From positions 1-64,000 of the forward strand of contig CASDUP010000001.1 in assembly GCA_949283955.1 (NCBI GenBank): 64,000 nt of DNA, written 5' to 3'. The notes beneath the pieces are model-generated. The model was given only the letters and a program-made list of their open reading frames with translations. It was not told where the DNA came from and did no database searches. The DNA is from an uncultured Verrucomicrobiota bacterium (GTDB lineage: Bacteria; Verrucomicrobiota; Verrucomicrobiia; Opitutales; Intestinicryptomonadaceae). Shown here one piece after another: positions 54,034-60,870 of the stretch (its first letter is position 1; every line of letters starts with the position of its first letter). Both the position numbers and the translations under genes were made by a program.

Positions 54034-54930
54034 ATGAATCACATCAAAGCAATGCGCCTGTTTTTTGCGGCGGCCGTCGTTTCGGCGTTCTCCTTTTCGG
54101 ACGCGGCTCCGATTACCCTCGTCGGAAGCGATTTAATCGCTCCGGTAATAAAAAAAAGCGTATCGACTCTCGCCGAAAAAGACGGAGTGGAGCTAAAAAT
54201 AGACATGACGGGATCTTTCGTTGCGCTCGACAAGCTCAGGAACGGAAGCGCCGACATAGCCATAATAGGATTGCCCAGGGAGCAGAAGATACCCGAAGAA
54301 TTTGCGGCGATTCCCTTTGCGTATCAGGCGGCCATTGTGGTGGTGAACGTGGTAAATCCCCTCGAGGAAATATCCACCGCGCAGCTTCGCGACATATTCG
54401 CGAAAAACGCGATAAACAGGATAGAGACATGGGAGCAGATGGGAATAGGAAGCGCGGGCAACATGCGAAACATACTTCCCGTCGTGACGAGCTTTAACGA
54501 CGGAGTTGCTCTGGAGCTTTTCAAATATTCCTGCTTTAAAGGGGACAACATAGCGCCGTGGGTAAGTGTCGTCCAGAACAAGTCCGACATATACAATATA
54601 GTAAAGACGAACAATTCCGCGATAGCAGTCATAGGAAAGTTGAAGCCCGACCATGGAGCTTTGAAAGTGGTCGCTGTGTCAGAACCCAGAAAGGATTCCG
54701 AGAGGGGATACGCATTCAAGCCCGAACCCGACATTCTTTACAACAACGACTATCCGATGTCCCTGCCTTTCTACATAGTTTACAAAAAGGGTAGTGCCTC
54801 GAAAATCAAGGGGCTTATAAGAATACTTTTGGACGACAAGCTGGCGAGGGATTTAGAGGGCGGAAACTTCTTTTCTGTGTCGAAAAATTTCAGGAAAAAA
54901 TCGGTTTTGGAACTTGACATGGCCCAATAA
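54034..54930 (+). CDS. Periplasmic phosphate-type substrate-binding protein (PBP-like)
   Basis: A 298-residue exported protein. A signal peptide spans residues 1-24 (MRLFFAAAVVSAFSFSDAA region). The mature part follows the PstS/PBP-like-2 fold: GSDLIAPVIKKSV, an internal MTGSFVALDKLRNGSADIAIIGLPRE and later the hinge-type STAQLRDIFAKNAINRIETW, as in phosphate- or molybdate-type binding proteins. No ABC permease or ATPase gene lies nearby, so the ligand and partner cannot be told. It precedes the tRNA-Gly gene. Confidence 0.8.
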   Translation: MNHIKAMRLFFAAAVVSAFSFSDAAPITLVGSDLIAPVIKKSVSTLAEKDGVELKIDMTGSFVALDKLRNGSADIAIIGLPREQKIPEEFAAIPFAYQAAIVVVNVVNPLEEISTAQLRDIFAKNAINRIETWEQMGIGSAGNMRNILPVVTSFNDGVALELFKYSCFKGDNIAPWVSVVQNKSDIYNIVKTNNSAIAVIGKLKPDHGALKVVAVSEPRKDSERGYAFKPEPDILYNNDYPMSLPFYIVYKKGSASKIKGLIRILLDDKLARDLEGGNFFSVSKNFRKKSVLELDMAQ

Positions 54931-54962
54931 AAGGGCACTCTCCCTCCTACTATTTTTCAAAC

Positions 54963-55035
54963 GCGGGCGTAGCTCAATTGGCAGAGCGTGACCTTGCCAA
55001 GGTCGAGGTTGTCGGTTCGAACCCGATCGCCCGCT
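54963..55035 (+). tRNA. tRNA-Gly (GCC)
   Basis: The cloverleaf is complete: acceptor GCGGGCG/CGCCCGC, D arm AGCTCAATTGGCAGAGC, anticodon stem GACCT/AGGTC around loop TGCCA as CTTGCCAAG, T loop TTCGAAC and discriminator T. Anticodon GCC gives glycine. CCA is not encoded. A terminator follows at 55041. Confidence 0.95.
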
Positions 55036-55040
55036 TTTAT

Positions 55041-55067
55041 CGCTCCCTCAAAGGGGGGCTTTTTTTG
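55041..55067 (+). terminator. Intrinsic terminator after tRNA-Gly
   Basis: GCTCCC and GGGGGC can pair around a short loop and are followed by seven Ts. It directly follows the tRNA-Gly gene. Confidence 0.65.
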
Positions 55068-55501
55068 TCCCTGTCAGCTTTTTTGCGTTTTTTTTGGGGA
55101 GTTATTTGATGGGGTTTTTCGGAACTTTATTCGCCTTCAAAGCGGAGCGAGTTTGCAAGCCACAACGTTTTCTCTGTTTTCTTAACTATTTTGCTCTTTT
55201 TATAGGGGGGAATTTGCCGGAGGCAAAACCGGATTTTAATATTTTTTGTAAAGTTTTCATATTCGCGTCAGGGAGATGTTTTTGCTTTGTTATTGGCCAT
55301 AACTTTCCCGTTCCTCAAAAAAAATTAATATTTTTATAGTTTTTTACCGGGGAATTTTTCCGCGCGGAAATTCTTTTCCAGTAAAAATTTTTCGAAAATT
55401 TGTCGGTTTTATAGGCGCTCAAAAATTGCAAAAGTTTTATTCCAATCAAAGGTTTCCAAGCTTAATTTGAAAAAAGTGGAGCAGCTGGTATTATCGCGAA
55501 T
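55068..55501. other. AT-rich intergenic stretch before the packaging module
   Basis: About 430 bases with many A/T tracts and no convincing reading frame (short frames near 55094-55339 are low-complexity). No direct repeat of the tRNA-Gly 3' end, attachment site or transposase trace is seen. A near-consensus promoter lies at its right edge (55467-55494). The segment is clearly more AT-rich than the module that follows. Confidence 0.55.
55467..55494 (+). promoter_or_regulatory. Near-consensus sigma-70 promoter of the packaging module
   Basis: TTGAAA (55467-55472, 5 of 6 bases) and TATTAT (55489-55494, 5 of 6) are separated by 16 bases. The start point would fall about 7 bases later, near 55501, almost on the ATG at 55502, so the transcript may be leaderless or nearly so. 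Confidence 0.6.
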
Positions 55502-55909
55502 ATGGACATAGAAAGCGCGAAGGTTCTCGGCGTGGGCGTGATGACATTCAGCTCCCTGCTCGGGGCCTACTACTTAATTCTTAGAATAAGGGAATACCAC
55601 TCGGAAAAACCCGATCCCAAACTCACCTACGTCACCCACACCCAGATGGAGGGCGTAAGAAGCGAGATGTTTAGAGCCATAGGAGACGCCGTTCAGGATC
55701 TTAGAACGCTGCGCTCCGAAATAAGGGACGAGACGCGCGCCATGCAGAAGCAGTGCTCCCGGGGACTTTCGGAAGTCCACGAACTCATATCCAGGAACGC
55801 GCAAAACATAAGCGCTCTCGTGGCGCAAACCCAAATAGCAAACCAAAGAATAGCCGAACTGACTCTCAAGACCGACAGATTGTCGATGAAGTCGGGCCGC
55901 GATTCGTAA
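55502..55909 (+). CDS. Small membrane-anchored coiled-coil protein, DUF2730-like (Mu-like phage module)
   Basis: A 135-residue protein with one N-terminal membrane helix (VLGVGVMTFSSLLGAYYLILR, residues 8-28) and a long charged helix behind it (SEMFRAIGDAVQDLRTLRSEIRDETRAMQKQCSRGLSEVHELISRNAQNISALVAQTQIANQRIAELTLKTDRL), most likely a coiled coil. In Mu-like phages a protein of this size and shape (DUF2730) is encoded just before a short winged-helix protein, a DUF3486-like protein and the large terminase, and the same order is seen here. Its phage role is not known. It starts 7 bases after the predicted promoter. Confidence 0.7.
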   Translation: MDIESAKVLGVGVMTFSSLLGAYYLILRIREYHSEKPDPKLTYVTHTQMEGVRSEMFRAIGDAVQDLRTLRSEIRDETRAMQKQCSRGLSEVHELISRNAQNISALVAQTQIANQRIAELTLKTDRLSMKSGRDS

Positions 55910-55923
55910 TTAGCCCCGCTTTT

Positions 55924-56250
55924 ATGAAAAATTTTGCCAAGGACAAGTTTTACTCCGGAGGGAATCCTCCCTCCACGAAGAAAAAACGCAAATACGACGC
56001 CCATCTTTTCAGAAGGGCTATATTGCTCCAGTGCGACGCGGCTCGTCCAGCCTCGCTGTCCTTTATCGTGATGGCGGCGGGATTGGAGCGCGCGGGATTT
56101 TCTTTCAAAGATTCCGAATTGCGTTCGGAGGTGGACTACTTGGAGCAGAAGGGATATGTCGAAATCTCCAGCTCCGCGATAAGCTCCGCCCATCTCAGAA
56201 TTCGCCTGAGCGCGCTCGGAATAGACTACCTGGAATCGGAGGGATTTTAA
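55924..56250 (+). CDS. Short winged-helix protein, VpaChn25_0724-like (Mu-like phage module)
   Basis: A 108-residue protein. Residues of about 25-105 (FRRAILLQCDAARPASLSFIVMAAGLERAGFSFKDSELRSEVDYLEQKGYVEISSSAISSAHLRIRLSALGIDYL) show helix-turn-helix and wing strand patterns typical of small winged-helix proteins from Mu-like phage packaging modules. The N-terminal 20 residues are basic. Its stop (TAA, 56248-56250) overlaps the ATG of the next gene. The lack of a Shine-Dalgarno site is common in this region. The role in packaging, if any, is inferred only from position. Confidence 0.65.
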   Translation: MKNFAKDKFYSGGNPPSTKKKRKYDAHLFRRAILLQCDAARPASLSFIVMAAGLERAGFSFKDSELRSEVDYLEQKGYVEISSSAISSAHLRIRLSALGIDYLESEGF

Positions 56251-56642
56251 TGGCTTCCACGCGAACTTCTCCGAAAAAAACTTCAGGAGGGAAAAAAGAG
56301 TCGGGCACTAAAAAAGAGTCGTTTTCGCCCGGATTCTATTCCCACCTCGAGCGGATACGCGAAGCCAAATCAGCCGCCGACAAAGCCGTTCCCGATTCTC
56401 TCGCGGCGGCCAAGGCGTCGCTTTCCATAGCGTGGGAGGCGGTCTTCGACTACTGTTGCGGGGAGGGGCGCGACGCATCTCTCTCCGGATTGAGTTCCCT
56501 TGCCGGAATAATCCACAAGCTTGTCGCTTCGAATATACAGCTCAAAAATTTGGAGTCCAAATCGGCGTCTTCTGGAGGAGAGCCGAAAGGCTTGGACGAG
56601 GATACAATATCCGAGATAGAGGAGAAGCTTGGTCTTTTGTAG
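56250..56642 (+). CDS. DUF3486-like protein (Mu-like phage module)
   Basis: A 130-residue protein with a Lys/Ser/Thr-rich disordered N-terminus (first 25 residues) and a helical remainder (FYSHLERIREAKSAADKAVPDSLAAAKASLSIAWEAVF, LSSLAGIIHKLVASNIQLKNLESK), ending in LDEDTISEIEEKLGLL. Size, helical content, position between the winged-helix gene and the terminase and the acidic C-terminus fit the Mu gp27 / DUF3486 place, which is thought to be the small packaging subunit that binds DNA. The match is by pattern and order, so moderate. It starts on the stop of the upstream gene (TAATG) and ends 4 bases before the terminase start. Confidence 0.6.
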   Translation: MASTRTSPKKTSGGKKESGTKKESFSPGFYSHLERIREAKSAADKAVPDSLAAAKASLSIAWEAVFDYCCGEGRDASLSGLSSLAGIIHKLVASNIQLKNLESKSASSGGEPKGLDEDTISEIEEKLGLL

Positions 56643-56646
56643 GGCG

Positions 56647-57993
56647 ATGAGAGAGCCGTTTTTTCTTCCGTACCAGCGCGAGTGGATAAGGGATTCCTCT
56701 CGAATAAAACTTATGGAGAAATCCAGGCAGATAGGAATGAGCTGGACAGCGGCGTATTCGATTGTCCGGGTGCATTCCGCCTCCTCGAGGACTCTCGATT
56801 CGTGGGTTTCCTCCCGCGACGAGCTTCAGGCCAAGCTCTTCATAGAGGATTGCAAAAAATTTGCGGAAATTTTGGGGATTGCCTCGAGGGAACTTGCGGG
56901 AGGCGAGTTTTTAAAATCGTGCGCGGGGAGGGCGTTGGAGTTTTCCAACGGGACGAGGGTGTGGTCGCTTTCGTCGAATCCCGACGCCCAGGCGGGAAAG
57001 AGGGGAACGAGAATTTTGGACGAATTCGCCCTACATCCGGATCCGGAGCTTTTGTATTCGATAGCGCTTCCCGGAATAACATGGGGCGGAAATCTCGAAA
57101 TCATATCCACCCACAGGGGAGCAGACAACTTTTTCAACAAACTTGTCGAGGAGGCGAGGTTCGGAGGGAATCCGAAGGGAATATCGCTTCACAAGGTCAC
57201 TTTGCAGGACGCCCTTGAGCAGGGATTGTTGAAAAGGCTAAAGGAAAAAGTCTCTCCGGATTCGGAAATACAGTCCATGGACGAGGCGGGATATTTCGAC
57301 TTCATAAAAAATTCCTGCGCCTCCTCGGAGATATTCATGCAGGAGTACATGTGCGAACCCTTCGACGATTCTTCGTCGTTCGTTCCACATTCCCTGCTTA
57401 AAAACTGCCTGTACCGCCCCGGCGACAAATGGAGGGGCTTTTCAGAAAATTCCGGAGCCTTATATTTGGGAGTGGACGTGGCGCGAAGCAGGGACTTTAG
57501 CGTGTTTTGGCTTTGCGAAAAAATTTCCGACATTTTGTACACGAGGGAGGTAAGGGTTTTTAAAGACGTGCCCTTTTCCGAACAGGAGTCTGTTCTGCAC
57601 GGGTTTTTGAGGCTTCCGAATCTGAGAAGATGTTGCATAGACAAGTCGGGATTGGGAAGGCAGTTTGCGGAGAGGGCGGAATCCAGATACGGATCGACTA
57701 GGGTCGAGGGAATAGCGTTTACCCAGTCGGCAAAGGAGGAGCTCGCGTATCCCTTGAGGTCGCTGTTCGAGGACGCCCGAATCAGAATTCCCGACGATTG
57801 CGACACGCTCGCCGACATAACGGCCGTGCGCAGGGAATCCTTCGCCGGAGGGGGAGTGAGAATAAGCTCTGAAAGGGGTCCGAACGGGCATTCCGACAGA
57901 TTTTGGGCTTTGGCTCTTTGCGCCAGAGCGGCGAGGGAAAGGGCGGGAAGCATGCTGCTCATTTCCGCCGAGAAGAGGAGCTTCGTTTGGTGA
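56647..57993 (+). CDS. Large terminase subunit, Mu gp28-like (intact)
   Basis: A 448-residue DNA-packaging motor, normal size. The ATPase half has Walker A KSRQIGMSW (25-33), Walker B RILDEFA (Asp125, Glu126) and a coupling motif STH (154-156). The RNase-H-type nuclease half keeps its acidic residues: Asp277 in LGVDVARSRDFSVF, Asp332 in CIDKSGLG and Asp417 in NGHSDRFWALAL. This is the Mu gp28 type of TerL. All motifs are intact, so it is not a decayed relic. Despite that, no portal, protease, capsid, tail, lysis or integrase gene follows; the next gene is HU after 304 AT-rich bases. A TTG at 56629 extends the frame but ATG 56647 is preferred. Confidence 0.85.
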   Translation: MREPFFLPYQREWIRDSSRIKLMEKSRQIGMSWTAAYSIVRVHSASSRTLDSWVSSRDELQAKLFIEDCKKFAEILGIASRELAGGEFLKSCAGRALEFSNGTRVWSLSSNPDAQAGKRGTRILDEFALHPDPELLYSIALPGITWGGNLEIISTHRGADNFFNKLVEEARFGGNPKGISLHKVTLQDALEQGLLKRLKEKVSPDSEIQSMDEAGYFDFIKNSCASSEIFMQEYMCEPFDDSSSFVPHSLLKNCLYRPGDKWRGFSENSGALYLGVDVARSRDFSVFWLCEKISDILYTREVRVFKDVPFSEQESVLHGFLRLPNLRRCCIDKSGLGRQFAERAESRYGSTRVEGIAFTQSAKEELAYPLRSLFEDARIRIPDDCDTLADITAVRRESFAGGGVRISSERGPNGHSDRFWALALCARAARERAGSMLLISAEKRSFVW

Positions 57994-58297
57994 CAAGACC
58001 GCATTTCGAATAAAAAAAACGGATAGAAAAAAACTCGGAATTTTAAAAATTCCAACGACAGCCCAAGCCAATTTTTCTAATATGAAAATATTTTTATCAA
58101 TGTTTTTTTATCTTATAAAGGCAATAAATAATAGAAAGGTGATTATTGGGACGCAAAGTGGCTTATAAAAAGGATTTGAGGGGGAGTTTTTTTTGAAAAA
58201 AGTCTCTTTTTCTGTTGACCGGGCAGTATTTTTATTTAGCGTCCGTAGCATTCAAGGGACCTCGTTCTCAAAAAAAAACAAAATAAAAGAATCAAAT
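57994..58297. other. AT-rich gap between the terminase and HU genes
   Basis: About 304 bases, strongly AT-rich, with no convincing gene. A TTGACC at 58215-58220 with TAGCGT 16 bases on could be a weak HU promoter; other A/T tracts are typical of the leader of abundant proteins. No att-like repeat or phage gene remnant is seen. Confidence 0.5.
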
Positions 58298-58576
58298 ATG
58301 AATAAAGCAGAACTTATCGTTGAAATCCAGAAACTCCTCGGGAAAGACGCTTCGAAGGCTTGTGCAGAGCGCGCTCTCAACAGCGTTCTCAGCGCGATCA
58401 AGACTGGCGTCAAGAAGTCTAAAAAGCTTCAGCTCATCGGTTTTGGAACCTTCTCGGTCGTTTCGCGCAAGGCTCGCAAGGGTATCAACCCCCAGACCAA
58501 AGCTCAGATTACCATCAAGGCGTCCAAGGTCGTTAAGTTTAAACCCGGCGCCGACTTTAAATCGATTATCAAGTAA
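58298..58576 (+). CDS. HU/IHF-family DNA-binding protein
   Basis: A 92-residue histone-like protein that bends DNA as a dimer. MNKAELIVEIQKLLGKDASKACAERALNSVLSAIKTGVKK opens the helical part; the beta-arm segment contains IGFGTFSVVSRKARKGINPQTKAQITIKASKVVKFKPGADFKSII, the HU/IHF signature. The ATG at 58298 is preferred, and the frame upstream of it is not part of the protein. A strong terminator follows. It should bind DNA without sequence preference; it is likely the chromosomal HU. Confidence 0.95.
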   Translation: MNKAELIVEIQKLLGKDASKACAERALNSVLSAIKTGVKKSKKLQLIGFGTFSVVSRKARKGINPQTKAQITIKASKVVKFKPGADFKSIIK

Positions 58577-58591
58577 TCGGATTTAAGAATT

Positions 58592-58630
58592 TAAAAAAGC
58601 GCTCTCCTATTCGGGGGGCGCTTTTTTTTT
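58592..58630 (+). terminator. Intrinsic terminator after HU
   Basis: AAAAAAGCGC and GCGCTTTTTT form a clear stem with a long T-run, just past the HU stop codon. It may act in both directions, given the A-run on its left. Confidence 0.85.
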
Positions 58631-58672
58631 CGTCTTCGTTTTTTTACGGACGTATTCTTTTTTTAAGTGTTT

Positions 58673-58936
58673 CTACTTCTTGAAATATTTTCCGCTTATC
58701 TTGTCCTTCTCGAGAACCACAAATCCTGCTTTCTTTATTCTGGAGATTTCCGAAAGCGATTTTTCGCGTCCAGGGGTGTATTCTATATTTATGTTGGGCT
58801 TTTCAAAAATCCGCTTTACGGGCTTTCCGTTTTCGGGGTGTTTTTTAAGAACAGGAGATTTTATACTTTGCTCCACTTCGAAAATTTCCCCTTCGCTGCC
58901 GTCGGGCTCTATAGTTACGTATTTGTAGATAGGCAT
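58673..58936 (-). CDS. FmdB-like small protein lacking zinc cysteines
   Basis: An 87-residue protein that begins MPIYKYVTIEPDGSEGEIFEVEQSI, close in pattern to the MPIYEYKCEKCGKLFEV opening of FmdB-type zinc ribbons, but it has no cysteine at all. The C-terminal part (KSLSEISRIKKAGFVVLEKDKISGKYFKK) is basic. It looks like a paralogue that lost the zinc site but kept the fold's edge strands. A cysteine-bearing FmdB-type gene lies 1.6 kb away on the same strand. It precedes the M50 protease by transcription order reversed (its start is at 58936, just downstream of the protease stop). Confidence 0.7.
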   Translation of the reverse strand: MPIYKYVTIEPDGSEGEIFEVEQSIKSPVLKKHPENGKPVKRIFEKPNINIEYTPGREKSLSEISRIKKAGFVVLEKDKISGKYFKK

Positions 58937-58951
58937 ATATTTTTTCCCGGT

Positions 58952-59614
58952 TTAGAAAATTCTTCCTACGAGCGCTCCGACCATAAAAAACAGCTGGCTT
59001 AGAAAAGTCACGCAAAAGCTTACCAGTCTCGAAAAAATCGGAATGTTTATCAGCACGAGAAAAATTACGATTCCCCATCTAGATATGGAATAGTACATCT
59101 GGTCGCTCATATTGGACAGGTGCTTCAGGAAGTGGGCCCCGTCCAGAGGCGGTATCGGAATCATATTTATCACAAAAAGCATGCAGTTTATAAATATGGA
59201 TATTCCCGCTATCTCGGCGGACTCTCCCATTTTTAGTCCGGAGAATATTCCCAGCAAAACCGCCGAAACGAGCGCCACAACGAGATTCATTCCCACTCCG
59301 CCAGCCGTGGAAACCAAATCGACTTTGGTTCGGGTTTTAGGGTCGGCCAGGGAAAGTTCCACGGGCTTTCCCCAGCCGAAGAGAATGGGAAAACCCGAAC
59401 CTACCATCAAAAATATGGTCGCCAGCGGAAGCACCACCGTTCCGACAATGTCGATGTGGGCGAGCGGATTTATGGTGACTCTTCCCTGAAGGCGCGGAAG
59501 GGGATCTCCCATCTTGTCCGCTAGAAAAGCGTGCCCGAATTCGTGCATTGTCACGGCTATCAAAAGCAAAAGGTAAAAGATTCCGCCTTCCCGTATAATT
59601 GAAATCATGTCCAT
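58952..59614 (-). CDS. Site-2-type (M50 family) membrane metalloprotease
   Basis: A 220-residue inner-membrane protease of the short S2P/M50 class. The zinc motif MHEFGHAF (His24, Glu25, His28) is in the second helix, and the third ligand is in IPPLDGAHFL near residue 170. About six hydrophobic helices are seen. No PDZ domain is present, as in the YwhC/rhomboid-like short S2P proteins. The cleaved substrate is unknown; members of the class usually act on membrane proteins or regulatory factors. It lies between an FmdB-like gene and a TPR lipoprotein gene, all on the minus strand. Confidence 0.88.
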   Translation of the reverse strand: MDMISIIREGGIFYLLLLIAVTMHEFGHAFLADKMGDPLPRLQGRVTINPLAHIDIVGTVVLPLATIFLMVGSGFPILFGWGKPVELSLADPKTRTKVDLVSTAGGVGMNLVVALVSAVLLGIFSGLKMGESAEIAGISIFINCMLFVINMIPIPPLDGAHFLKHLSNMSDQMYYSISRWGIVIFLVLINIPIFSRLVSFCVTFLSQLFFMVGALVGRIF

Positions 59615-59624
59615 ATATAGTCGT

Positions 59625-60575
59625 CTATTTTTGTTTTTCGCCGCTTTTTGCCCGGGCTATTATGTCGAGCAGGGCGAGTTTTATTTGCAAAAGGGAGTCG
59701 TCGTTTACGGATTTTAGAATTTCCTCGGCTTCGGAATCCCTGTTTAGCTCTATCATAACCCTGGCTATGTTTACTTTTGCGGCGCGCTTTTCCGCCTCCA
59801 GAGGGGAGAGCTTTAAAACGAGCTCCCATTGTTTGAGCGCCTTGTTCCAGTCGGCCTTTCCGACGTCGAAAAACGACAGAGCGTAGTTTCGCTGGGCGTC
59901 CAGATTGCCCGGTTGGAGTTCGGCGGCTTTCGCGTAGGAGGAGAGCATTTCGTCGTCCAAAACTTTTTGGGGGAACCTTCCCGTCTCTACGAGATTCCTT
60001 CTGTATATCGAGATTAAAGCCGCGCGCTGTTCGTAGTAGGAGGGGGTTTCGGGCGACAGGGATATAGCCTCGTTTATGTGTTCCCTTGCGATGTCGAAAA
60101 ATCCGTTTTCCGCCTCGTACAGTGCAAGCTGCTGCTTTACAAGGGCGACGTTCGGATTTATCTCGTTTGCCTTTTGGAATGCGGAGTAGGATCTTGGGAA
60201 GTCTCCGGAGAAGCGGCAGAATTTCCCGTACAAAACGAGGGCGTGGAAGTCTTTTTTGTTGTTGAGAAGGTACTCCTCCCACATGGAGTTTATTCTTCTT
60301 ATTTCGGATATGGATTCGGGCGAGCGGAAGTTGTCGGAGAAATTCGACTTCAATCTTTTTTCGGCGCGGAGTATTTCCAAAATTTTCTTTTGCGATAAGG
60401 TCTGGTTGGAGTCTATATTTTCCCGGGCGAGCGGGTCCGACGAGGCGCGGGCGGCCTCCGGAGATGAACACGAAACCAAAAGCGCGGAAATCGAGCATGC
60501 CGCGGCCGCCAGCAGAATTGGGAGCATTGCGGCAAGCGCAGGCTCTTTGGTGGCGGGATTTTGGGGGAGGGCCAT
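59625..60575 (-). CDS. TPR-repeat lipoprotein
   Basis: A 316-residue exported lipoprotein. The N-terminus AAMLPILLAAAACSISALLVSCSS has a lipobox LVSC before the Cys that would be lipidated, so it is membrane-anchored on the outer side of the inner membrane. From about residue 75 it shows TPR helices (for example LVLYGKFCRFSGDFPRSYSAFQKANEINPN, YEAENGFFDIAREHINEAISLSP, EMLSSYAKAAELQPGNLDAQRNYAL) that likely scaffold protein complexes. The partner is unknown. It is 9 bases from the FmdB gene upstream and 10 bases before the M50 protease, so the three are probably one operon. Confidence 0.83.
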   Translation of the reverse strand: MALPQNPATKEPALAAMLPILLAAAACSISALLVSCSSPEAARASSDPLARENIDSNQTLSQKKILEILRAEKRLKSNFSDNFRSPESISEIRRINSMWEEYLLNNKKDFHALVLYGKFCRFSGDFPRSYSAFQKANEINPNVALVKQQLALYEAENGFFDIAREHINEAISLSPETPSYYEQRAALISIYRRNLVETGRFPQKVLDDEMLSSYAKAAELQPGNLDAQRNYALSFFDVGKADWNKALKQWELVLKLSPLEAEKRAAKVNIARVMIELNRDSEAEEILKSVNDDSLLQIKLALLDIIARAKSGEKQK

Positions 60576-60584
60576 TTTGATTTT

Positions 60585-60782
60585 TTAATGTCCGCAATGT
60601 CCGCAGCCGCAATGTCCGCAACAGCGGCTTTTCCCTCCCGAAGATTTGGGTGTGGAAAATCCTGATATTTGCTTCTTAAGTTTTTTCGAAGAGCACCTTG
60701 GGCATTTTGGTTTCTCTGATGGTCGAACCATAACTTCGAAAAGTTTTCCGCACTTTTCGCATTTGTATTCGTATATCGGCAT
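60585..60782 (-). CDS. FmdB-family zinc ribbon protein with Cys/His-rich tail
   Basis: A 65-residue protein of the FmdB/CxxC regulatory family. MPIYEYKCEKCGKLFEV and CPRCSS carry the two CxxC pairs (Cys8/Cys11 and Cys27/Cys30) that bind zinc. The C-terminus is unusual: CCGHCGCGHCGH, a Cys/His/Gly tail that could bind a further metal ion. Family members are small, often linked to formamide or aldehyde metabolism regulation, but function is largely unproven. It is the first gene of the lipoprotein/M50 run. ATG at 60782 is well supported by the family start. Confidence 0.9.
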   Translation of the reverse strand: MPIYEYKCEKCGKLFEVMVRPSEKPKCPRCSSKKLKKQISGFSTPKSSGGKSRCCGHCGCGHCGH

Positions 60783-60870
60783 ATCTTTAAATATCGAATT
60801 TTATGAAAATAGTTGAAAGATTTTCCACATTTTTTTTTAATGCGGCGCGGTAATTTTAAGGGAGATTGGA

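Noticed and set aside
54963-58300. tRNA-Gly as an integration site for the packaging module
   Set aside because: The 3' half of the tRNA is not repeated on the far side of the module, and there is no integrase gene in the window.
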